Assembly (NCBI GenBank): GCA_021442155.1
Contig: CM038214.1
Coordinates: 18,997,808 to 19,061,807, forward strand
Direction of reading: 5' to 3'
Length of the DNA: 64,000 bases
Origin: Cymbidium sinense
Taxonomy: Eukaryota > Streptophyta > Magnoliopsida > Asparagales > Orchidaceae
Shown in pieces: positions 49,454 through 58,749 of this stretch. How positions within the stretch are numbered: the first letter of the stretch is position 1; each line of letters starts with the position of its first letter. The notes under the pieces are model-generated. The model searched no databases. It was not told the origin of the DNA and saw only the letters and a list, made by a program, of their open reading frames with translations. The position numbers were made by a program, and so were the translations under genes.

Positions 49454-49926
49454 GAATGGGCAGAACCTTGATGGTAAGAACATCACTTTCAACTAGGCTC
49501 CCTAGATCCTGTGGTTGAGGAGAAGGCTGAGATGATGATTATCAAGAAGTGGTAGGCATCTGGTGCCGGATATGGAGGTGGTGGTTGGAGTAGTGGTGGT
49601 TATGGAGGCCGGAGGAGCGATGAAGGTTACAACTATGGTGGTGGCGGAAGGAGAGATCGGGGATATGATGGCATATCCTGCTACTCAAAAGGCGGGTGTG
49701 GCTCTGATTGGAACTACAGAAATTGAAGAACAGCTTATCCGATCATGCTATGAAACTATGTCGTTATAGTAGACAAGGTTTTGCATATCTAAGGTTTTTG
49801 ATTTTCTTTATGGGTGCTCATTTTTTATCTATGTTGTCACTTATGTCTTAGAAAACTTGGGGTGCTACTTGGTTGATATAATCAAAAAGAAGAAATGTTG
49901 TATTTGAATTTGTTCTCTTTTAAAAA
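49454..49926 (+). pseudogene. GRP mRNA 3'-end copy 8
   Basis: It reads N-G-Q-N-L-D-G-K-N-I-T-F-N and then TAG, at the same Gln codon that is mutated in copies 2 and 3, followed by a second TAG. The glycine-rich remainder survives in another phase, and an out-of-phase ATG at 49,563 gives an accidental 68-codon frame. It shares GGCTCCCTAGATC with copy 1 although the two are about 47 kb apart. The A run at 49,922 joins ACACCTAAACC. Confidence 0.84.
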
Positions 49927-50753
49927 CACCTAAACCATAAACCCTAAACCCAAACCTAAACCCCAAAACCTAAACACTAAACTAAACCTAAAACCTAAAA
50001 AACCTAAACCTAAACTAAAAAAAACCTAAAAACAAAATAAATAAAAAAACCTAAACCAAAATCAAAATAATAAACTAAAATAAAATAAAATTATAAACTA
50101 AAACTTAAACCTAAAAAGAAAATAAAATAAAAAATAAAAATTAAACTAAAATAGAATAAATAAAAACTTAAACTAAATAAAATAAATAAAAAACATAAAT
50201 AAAATAAAAACTAAACCTAAAATAAAAACTAAAATAAACCTAAAATATAATAAAATAATAACCTAAACCTAAAAAATAAACCCAAAAAAAAAAAAAAATA
50301 AAACTAAACCCTAAATAAAAAAAACTAAACCTAAAATTAAAATTATAAAAAAATAAAATAAACCCAAACCTAAACTAAAATAAACTAAAGTAAAATAAAC
50401 TAAACCTAAACCTAAAGCTAAAAATAAAAATTAAAACCTAAACCAAAAAAATTTAAAAAAAAACTACTAAAAATAAACACTAAAAAATAAACTAAAATAA
50501 AAAACTTAAACTAAAATAAATAAACTAAACTGAATAAATATTAAAAATAAACTTGAATTAAAGGAAATAAATAAATAAACCGAAATAAATTATAAATAAA
50601 CTAAATAAACCTAAACAAATTGGTTTACTTACTTTAAAAATACCATAAACACTAAATTCTAAACCCTAATCCCTAAAACTAACCCTAAACCATAAACTTA
50701 CAACCCTAAACCCAAAACTCAAAACACTAAAATCTTAAACCCTAAACCCTAAA
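49927..50753 (+). repeat. Telomere-like satellite, block 11 (last)
   Basis: A short CCCTAAA stretch, an A-rich half (50,000-50,600) and a box at 50,600-50,640 (ATTGGTTTACTTACTTT). A short CCCTAAA-rich stretch ends at CCCTAAAT, where the gypsy element begins. No telomere-like sequence is seen to the right of this point. Confidence 0.88.
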
Positions 50754-51800
50754 TATGTACATACATACACCACTAAGGACTTATATCAACTAAAGAGTAG
50801 TTAGCGATTCTTATAGGGAGTTTTCTCTACCCTAAAGAGAGAGGATACACTTGGGACAAGATACAAGTATGGGTGTCCTCCTAATCCACAAGTGAATATA
50901 TATTTTGTTTATATGTTTTCATGGACCCTATTGGTGTGTGAGGGACCACACTGATAAGGGGCTATATCGGCCTTGACCTATCTCAAATTTACTAGACTAA
51001 GGAAGAATCTGCACATCCACAGGACCGATTCTCCAACTACAAGGGTAGTTACTATAAAAGGGGAACTGTCCAATCTGATAGAAACCTGGGTAGTGTCTAA
51101 ATAAGGTCGCAAAAGATGTGATACCAATATAGTGCCCACAGGGGAGGTGCATCGAGGGGCACTATCCTAAGCCTTGGAAAAGAAAACTTATTACTGTATA
51201 GTGGCCAACTCAAAGAGAAAGCATAGAAGACTTACATCTACCATGAGTGGTGTATCCTAAGGTACAAGAACCAACTGACCTAAGGTACATCCATCAGTAT
51301 GAGTGGTGTATCCATCATTATAGTGATAACCAACCAACCTAAGGTGCGTTGGTGTGCAATGATCAATCAAAGAAAGCGTGTGCTTACACAACTTTCCAAG
51401 AGAAATTGATCATCGAGATTGTATATCATCACGGATAGATTCTATCGACCTAAAGCCTAAGAAAGAGCCCCAAGGAAGGACTAGACACAAACTTGAAGCG
51501 GGGAGGGAAGAGCTAGGGGACTTATCCTAAACCTCAAATATACTCGATCTAGTCAGTGCACAAAGGTTAATCCAAGAAGAAAGTGTAGCTGACTCACATC
51601 CTTTTAAATGAATCCAACATGAGGTAGCTTATCGACCATGCAGTAAGGCCTAGCAAACTAATAAGGTGCTCATTAGTGTGTAGTGGCCAAGTGAGGAAGG
51701 AAAGTGTAGCATACTTACATCCCCAAAAGCAAGAAGACCATTGGGGTAACACACTAGTAGAGTAGCACATCATCCTGATCATTTTAGTTTTATACAACTA
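50754..51800 (-). repeat. 3' non-coding/LTR-like region of gypsy copy B
   Basis: Colinear with about 22,110-23,050: shared GGTGTCCTCCTAATCCA, GTTTATATG...CCTATTGGTG, AGTGTCTAAAT, AAGTGTAGC and ACTTACATCC. It lacks the extra modules seen at 21.4-22.1 kb in copy A, which begins further left. It abuts the satellite at 50,753 (ATGTACATACATACACC). Probably part of the 3' LTR or 3' UTR. Confidence 0.6.
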
Positions 51801-52650
51801 GAGGTTTTGGCATGCTCAGGCGTCTCCTCCGCACCTTGAGCTCTTTTAACCAACTTGGTGTTACGCTCGATTGTGATCTTTCTACCCACAATTATCCTTA
51901 ATGCTGGGAGTTGGACCTCTAATGGAAAAATGGCTTAGGACCCATACACAAAGGAGAAAAGAGTAGACTGAGTTGGAGTTCTATATGTGGTGCGGTAAGC
52001 CCACATGGCTTCAACAACTACTCATACCACTGTCGCTTGTTGTTATCAAGTGTCTTCTTCAGTATTTGGATTAGAGTTTTGTTGAAAGCTTCTACTAAGC
52101 CATTTTCCTCTGGTAGTTGATGGTAGAATATCTCCAATCTATGTTATGTCTCTGGGCAAAGTTGTTGACCTTAGTGCTCTTAAATGCAGTACCATTATCA
52201 GATATCATTCATCTAGGCACTCTGAACCTATATACGATATGGTTCCTAAAACATTGGAGCACATGCTAAGTTGTCACCTCTCTGAGTAGATATGCCTTCA
52301 CCCATTTGGAAAAGTAGTGAGTAGTTAAGATGAACGATGACCCTTGGAAGAAGGAGGATCAATTGGTCCCACTTTTAACACTCAAAAGGCCATGAGGTCA
52401 ATGTAAGATGTAGAATGTTGGGTGGTTAGTGTAGGATCACACCGTGTATTTCACATTGGTGAGATTAAATACCATGCAATCTTTGATCATCGATGGCCAG
52501 TAGTATCCTAATCTCTTGATCTTGGCTTGCATCTTTAGCATGGATTGGTTGGCTCCACATAATCTTGAGTATACCTCAGTCAAAATCTTACGGCCTTCGT
52601 GCTTATCTATACAACATAACCACATATGATCAAAAGATCGCCAGTATAAG
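51801..52650 (-). pseudogene. Gypsy copy B integrase, decayed
   Basis: The zinc-binding segment is on the minus strand at 52,625-52,437: V-Y-S-R-L-C-G-A-N-Q, then R-L-G-Y-Y-W-P-S-M-I-K-D-C. The two His of the usual H-x3-H pair read Y and N, and the terminal C-x2-C is lost. The catalytic core follows: I-S-D-N-G-T-A-F-K-S with its Asp at about 52,200, a glutamate region E-N-G-L-V-E-A-F-N-K at about 52,100 in another frame, and Y-R-T-T-Y-R-T-P-T-Q-S-T-L-F-S-F-V-Y-G-S-stop near 51,960-52,000. The D-D-E core would have been typical, but stops and the missing zinc ligands make it inactive. Confidence 0.8.
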
Positions 52651-52935
52651 ACACCATCTACAAGAGCATAAGAAAGTTCTCTCTACTTCATCTGATGAGC
52701 TTGAGACTTCTCTTGAGGTAGTTTACCTTTGTTTAGGTAATCCATGAATGGTTGCCTCTAATCTATCTCCTTGTCCATCTTGGAAATGGCAACCTCCCCT
52801 TCAAGAGAGTACTTTTTGATGAGTTCAATATCAATAAGGGATAAGACGTGTCTATTTTGGACCTTTATTAATATGTCCTCATCATCCAACATGTCAACTC
52901 CTTGGAAAGCTTAGCTAAAGCATATGTATGGCATT

Positions 52936-53107
52936 CTATCCTTGAGGAATCTTATAAATGGTAACATCTAGGATTTGGGCTAACAACTCCATGGTGTACT
53001 TGGTAGTGATGGAAACTTTATAAACATTTTGGTTGATAACTAGCAAAGAATCCCCAAATATGTTGATGTTTTGGATGCTTAGAGTAATATGTAACTCCAA
53101 ACCAGCA
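52936..53107 (-). pseudogene. Gypsy copy B second RNase H-like domain, part after the LINE insertion
   Basis: Minus strand: A-G-L-E-L-H-I-T-L, then I-N-I-F-G-D-S-L-L-V-I-N-Q, the D-S-x-L-V core of the Tat-group second RNase H. The first part of this domain (N-N-E-A-K-Y-E-A-L-I-A-G-L-E) lies at about 62,111-62,160 on the other side of the LINE. The apparent 91-codon open frame starting at 53,211 is a fusion of LINE antisense sequence to this domain. Confidence 0.8.
53093..53107. repeat. LINE target-site duplication, left copy
   Basis: AACTCCAAACCAGCA, repeated exactly at 62,110-62,124. The uninterrupted relative at 24,647-24,660 has this sequence once, in diverged form, and continues with AATCAAAGCC just as the right flank continues with AATCAGAGCC. 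Confidence 0.93.
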
Positions 53108-53168
53108 TTTGAAGACTTTCTCACCATCAACCCTAAGCGCTCTCCCTCTCTGGCGATTTTGTGTTCCC

Positions 53169-54763
53169 ATGGCCTTTCAGTGGATTGGCCGCTTCTCGGG
53201 CTATTGGCCATCTCTCTTCGAGTCCCTCTCGACCTGCGCGCACTTTTCGGGCCCCCCAGTATGTGAAGCCTTTGGATTAGCGCAATGGTGGAGGCTCGGT
53301 CTCAAAATCCCGCCCGTCCTCTCGCCACGCAATGACTTTGCCTCGACTGATAGGTTTTCTAGACTTCGACACACTGTAATGCAAGCTGTTAAGTCATTCA
53401 AAGAAGCTTTATCCGGTAAGATCCCTAGCTTGAATGCTTCGGTAAATCTCATCTCTACATCATATCGTGGTTTGCCAGCAATAATGTGTTCCGATCAGGA
53501 TGTTGAGAAACTTGCGAAGCCCTTCGAGTTCGCTTTGGTTGGTAAATTCTCTCTTAGACGCCCAACTCTTGATAATATTCACTCTTTCTTTCATAGTTTA
53601 AAATTATCGGGTACTTTCACTATCGGGCTGATCGATCCCCGTCACATTCTTATTCAATTAGCTAATGATTTAGATTATTCGTGGGTTTTCGCTCGCCGCT
53701 CTTATTTTGTGCATAATTGTCAAATGCGGCTATTGAAATGGTCGCCCCTCTTTGACGTCAAAGAGGAATCTCCCATTGTCCCTCTTTGGCTTGCTTTTCC
53801 AAACATGCGAATACATTATGTCACTCATCAAGTTTTGTTTCTTGTTGGAGCTCTTTTGGTAGGCCTCTCCAAATTGACCAAGCCACTGCCACTAGATCTA
53901 GGCCATCACGTCAGATTATTCTAGTTGAGATAGACATCACAAAAAAATATCCCAAAGAGGTTTAGATTGGCTCAAAAATTTGGATATAGTCAAAAGTTGA
54001 ATTTGAAAATTTTCTTTACTCACCTTTGCAAGATTCATGGACACGATTACTCCGAATGCTTTGTGCTTCATCCTAATCTCAGGAAAAATTTACCACAGAA
54101 TAGGAATTCCTTTAATGGAACTGGGAAAACCAATAATCTAACATATGTGCCTAAAGATACCCAAAAGGAACCTCTTCTCCCTACACCTCCTACTGATCTT
54201 TCTAGTGGAAAACAATCGGACCTTGGTTCTAAAATAGCCATTGAGGGGTGTGACAATACAAATGACAAGTTACCTAACCTCACCCCTACTTGTAATAATT
54301 TGGTTTCCCACGATAGCTCTTTGTTACATTTAAATTCTACTGAAAAGCTGAATGGAAACCTTATAGTGGACACCCAATTAAACAATTTGAATGAGAATCA
54401 TAAAATGGGCCAAAATAATGATGACCCTATGGCCTTAGAACATAATTTACTTTTGCAACATAAGAATGGAAAAGACTTCTGTAATGGCGCCAGAACTTCC
54501 CCATCCACTTCTCTTCAGAGTGATAATCATTTGAACCCAATTCCCCACACCCTATCTGATACGGAAGAAGGAGAAATCCCCTCTTCTAATACAATGATAG
54601 ATTCTGCCACTATTCTGGAACTCAAATCAATCTTTTCGATGGAGATAATTTGGATTCTGATAGACCCTTTCAAATAGTTAAAAACAAAAAACCTTACAAA
54701 GCAAAATTTTCTAATACTAACTTTACTAGGACCACTCGCTCTTCTTCCACCCCTCATAAGTAA
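53169..54763 (+). pseudogene. LINE ORF1 (DUF4283/zinc-knuckle RNA-binding protein), frameshifted
   Basis: I chose the ATG at 53,169 (M-A-F-Q-W) because it is the first ATG in the frame of the conserved domain. The DUF4283-like domain follows at about 53,540-53,900: R-P-T-L-D, L-L-K-W-S-P-L-F-D, I-V-P-L-W-L-A-F-P, then V-G-A-L-L-V-G. A frameshift near 53,920-53,965 moves to a frame with a knuckle-like C-K-I-H-G-H-D-Y-S-E-C (about 54,027), where one Cys of the usual C-x2-C appears displaced, then a Ser/Asn/Pro-rich linker. A second frameshift near 54,640 leads to a basic end (K-N-K-K-P-Y-K-A-K) and TAA at 54,761. In intact elements this protein binds the RNA and forms the particle. Confidence 0.85.
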
Positions 54764-54829
54764 AGTGTTCTCATCTCCCTTCTCTCTTTCCTTTCTTTTT
54801 TCTTTTTTTTTCCTTTTGGTTGTTCTTTA
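54764..54829 (+). other. Polypyrimidine spacer between LINE ORF1 and ORF2
   Basis: 66 bp of almost pure C/T (TCTCCCTTCTCTCTTTCC..., then a T-rich run) directly before the ORF2 ATG. How ORF2 of such a bicistronic RNA is translated is unknown; a pyrimidine tract at this place might matter for re-initiation, but that is inference. Confidence 0.7.
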
Positions 54830-57800
54830 ATGATTAACTTTCTTATTTGGAATATCGGGTTGTGGGACTCTTCCTGTCCGCAATCGTGTTAGGAGCCTTT
54901 GTCGTGTTCATAATATCAAATTACTTGTCCTTATTGAACCTCTAATTAATTCTTCTATGATTGCTTTTGTTGCTAGATCCCTCAGTTTTCATAACTTCTT
55001 CTTCAATCGTAATAATAAAATTTGGTGCTTCTGGCACAACTCCATCACCATTTCCATCATTGATGATCTTGACCAATTGGTTAATGTAAAAATCTCCTTA
55101 GGTGACTTATCAGCTTTTGGTTCTTTTATCTATGCTTCTTGTAATAGAGCTGGTAGGAACATCCTTTGGAATCACTTATGCACTTTCGCCTCCTTGGCTA
55201 ACCTTCCCTGGTTGGTTGGGGGTGATTTCAATACTATCATCGCCGAGAAGAAGGGGAGGATGTTCTCTAACCTTCATTCCATGGAGGACTTCTCAAATAT
55301 GACCATTGATTGCAATCGATTATTCTCTCTACCTTCACTTCACCGGCTTTGAGCGTAACTTTGTCTCCACCATGCTCCTCTCTTGATTTCCTTCAATAAT
55401 CCCCACCAAACCCGTCTACTCCCCTCCTTTCGTGATTTCAAAATAATGTGGACAACATAGTGATTTCACCAATGCTATTACTGGATGGCTGCCTTTCCCG
55501 GATAATTATAAAGGTATGACTGCCTATGGCTTAAGCTCAAAAGATTTAAACAAAATCTTAATTGGTGGAACAAACACATTTTTAAAATCTTTTCACAAAT
55601 CTTAAAGCTATGGAACAAGAGGTTTGTTCTCTTGAAGATCTTTGTCTCAATGATCTAGTAAACTTCGAGGAGTTGAACATTGCCAAGAATAACTTGCTTA
55701 ATTATCAAAACATGGAAGAAACCTATTGGCGTCAAAAGCCGCAAGCAAACATATTAAGGTGACGAAAACACCGGTACTTTCATGCCATTTGTAATAAGAG
55801 CCTTAAACTCGATTAAGAAAATTAAGAACTCTAATGGTGAATGGATAACCGATAACAATGATATTAAGGATTCTGTCATTCATCATTTCCAAACTTTATT
55901 AAATGCTAAGCCATTGCTCGATACTTTATCAAACACCCATCTTATTCCTTCTATGATTAGGAGGATAATCATTTACTCACTATGTGTCCTTAAGAGGAGA
56001 TTAGTAATACTCTTAAGAACATGAACCGACTTCATTTACGATACTACGACCCACTTCTTTTGTTGGCCATTTATTAAAACCGATTTAGTTACGTTATTGA
56101 TTTCTTTGATGGCAATCCCATTCCCAAATACTTTTCAAGCACTTCTATTATCCTTATTCCCAAAACTAACAATCCACGAATCTTGATTTTAGATCGATTA
56201 GTCTTTGCACCTTTTTCAAAACTCATTGCTAAATTAATCAATAATAGGCTTAGCCCTTTGCTTCCTAAAATCATCTCTCCTAATCAAACTAGTTTTGTTA
56301 AATAGAACAATATCGGATAATATTCTTCTCGCCAAGAAATGGTTCATGACATTGATATCAAGTCTAGAGGAGGCAACATCTTATTTAAAGCGGACATCGC
56401 TAAAGCCTTTGATAATCTCTCATGGGACTTTCTCTTTCAAATCTGAATTTGTTTGGTTTCTTGATAGTTTTATCCGGATTATCAAAAGATGTATCACGAA
56501 TGTCCGGTTTTGGTTATCATGAATGGTGAGTCCATAGGTTTTCCCTTCTAGCCATGGTTTGAGGCAAGGTGACCCATTATCACCTTCTCTTTTTTATCAT
56601 CGCTATTGAATACACGTCAAGAGTGCGAATGATCTTTTCGCTAATAAGCCTAATATGTCTTTTAAAACTCATGGAGGTTTCCTATTTCTCATCTTAGCTT
56701 TCTTTGATGATTTCATTATCTTCAGCAACGGTTCCATTCAACATGTGAAAACCATCAAGAACCTTCTAAATGATTTTGGTAAAGTTAGTGGTCTTTTTCT
56801 TAATGATGGAAAATGCTATTTTATTCCTTCAACTAAGATTCCTCCTAATATACTTAACCAAATATCTAGAATTACTAATTTTAAATAAAATCAACTTCCT
56901 CTTAATTACCTTGGGGCTCCGCTTTTTAAAGGCCATAAAAGATCACACCTTTTTGATGATCTAATTCAGAAAATTTCGAACAAAATTTCAGCTTGGGAAT
57001 TTCATTTACTCTCTTTCGGTGGTAGGCTTACCTTGATTAAGAGCACTCTAAATTCCATGCCTATATACCTTCTTCAAACCATTGTGCCTACCATCTCTAC
57101 CATCAATAGAATTGAACGTCTCCTAAACAAATTCTTCTGGGGTACCAATACCTCCTCTAAAAGAATGCCTTTGGACATCTGGTCTAAAAGGCGTGGCACT
57201 TTTGAAGAGGGAGGTCTGGGATGTAAATCCATCAAAGATGTTATCAATGCCTTTTCCTACAAACTCTGGTGGAATTTTAGGAGCAAACATAGTCTTTGGG
57301 CTAATTTTATGACTACTAAATATTGCCAGGGTAAACATCCTCTCATTTGCCCCTTTAAATCGGGTGATTCTCCTGTTTGGAGAAGACTTTGTTCTGTCAA
57401 ATGGGATGCAGAATCCTTAATTTTTTGGGGCATAAACTCTGGCACTTCCTTCTTTTGGCAAGACAACTGGAGTGGTTGTGGATCCATTGATGATTTACTC
57501 TCCACTCACTCCACTTCCGCTATTAGAGTTAATTCATTCTGGCAAAACCTCAAGTGGAACGCTAGTAAGATTACTGATTCTATTCCTTCCACCTTCTTAA
57601 ATATGATTACTAATATTCCTATCAATCCTAACAATCAAGATCAGATTATCTTTAAGCTATCTCATAATGGGGATTTCAATCTGAAAAATGTGTGGCTTCA
57701 CACTAAAGACACTCATGATTCTTCTTTTGTGTTCTCCAAAATTTGGAGTAACAATATCCCCTCTTCCTACTCTGTTCTAACTTGGTGTATCTTAAAAAAC

Positions 57801-58749
57801 TTTATTCCTGTTGACTCATTATTGTGGGGTAAAGGGTTCCATTTACCCTCGAAATGTCAATGTTGTTTTCATATTGAGAATGTTAACCATGTTTTTTTGT
57901 TAATGGGGCAATTGCCGAAAAAATTTGGATTTGGTATGATGATCTATTCAACATTGTCAAATTTCAATTGTTCTCTTACTTTATATCAACTTCTTGAAAT
58001 CTACTTTGACAATGCTATCAAAGGTCATATTAAAATCATAATCGCCATTACTCTTATTTGGTTCATATGGATGGAACGGAATGAAGCTAAACATTGTGGG
58101 ATCCGTATGAATCACATGAGGATTATTGCTAGAACTAAAAACAAAATTTGTGAATTATTTAAAGCCAATTTAATTAATCACATACAATTTAATGGCTGTA
58201 AATCCATAGCCAATAAACTGGGCTTCAACCTTCCAGACCAACCTTACTGTCGAAATGATAGAATGGTTTTGGAAAAAACCTCTTGATCATATTATTAAAA
58301 TTATCTTGATGGCTCTGTCTCTCATAATGGCTCACGGTTGTGGCGGCATTTTAGAGATTCAAAGGGTATAGTTCTATCGCATTTGCTTATCCCCTTATGT
58401 CCGACCTTGTCTTGAGCTTATGTCCCACAAAGCTCTTGAAATTTGTCTACAAAATGGTCGGCTCAATATTTGGATAGAGGTGGATGCCCTCCTTCGATTG
58501 ACCTATTGACTTCTACCAATATGAGCAAGCGGTTTATACTATCTCCTCAAGCAAACTAGGGCTCTTCTCTTTCAACTGAATTTTAACATCACTCATGTTT
58601 GGCGTGAAGGAAACGCCAGTGCAGATTACCTTGCCAATCTGGGTGCGAGATTAGACAGTATCATCTTCTTTGATCAATTCACATTACCCAAATATTTGTG
58701 TGGTCTGGTTAACTTGGACAACTCTGGCCTTCCTTACCTTAGAACCTAA
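54830..58749 (+). pseudogene. LINE ORF2: AP endonuclease, reverse transcriptase, zf-RVT, RNase H; frameshifted
   Basis: It starts M-I-N-F-L-I-W-N-I at 54,830. Endonuclease: L-I-E-P (about 54,940) and W-L-V-G-G-D-F-N (about 55,210-55,235); the final S-D-H is changed (near 55,365). RT: I-L-I-P-K (about 56,155), L-I-N-N-R-L (about 56,240), G-L-R-Q-G-D-P-L-S-P (about 56,555), then F-F-D-D at 56,700-56,711, where F-A-D-D is usual, and L-S-F-G-G-R-L-T-L-I-K-S (57,010). The last 417 codons before the stop at 58,284 form the longest intact frame, with zf-RVT at about 57,740-57,930. RNase H follows in other frames (W-I-E-V-D-A-L-L at about 58,475, W-R-E-G-N-A-S-A-D-Y-L-A-N-L at about 58,600), ending L-P-Y-L-R-T at TAA 58,747. 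At least five breaks, one at about 54,855, so inactive. Confidence 0.9.

Noticed and set aside
52936..53211. 91-codon minus-strand open frame as one protein
   Set aside because: It crosses the LINE insertion point; only the part left of 53,107 is gypsy coding sequence.
54068..54385. 105-codon minus-strand frame in the LINE
   Set aside because: Shadow of ORF1 on the opposite strand.
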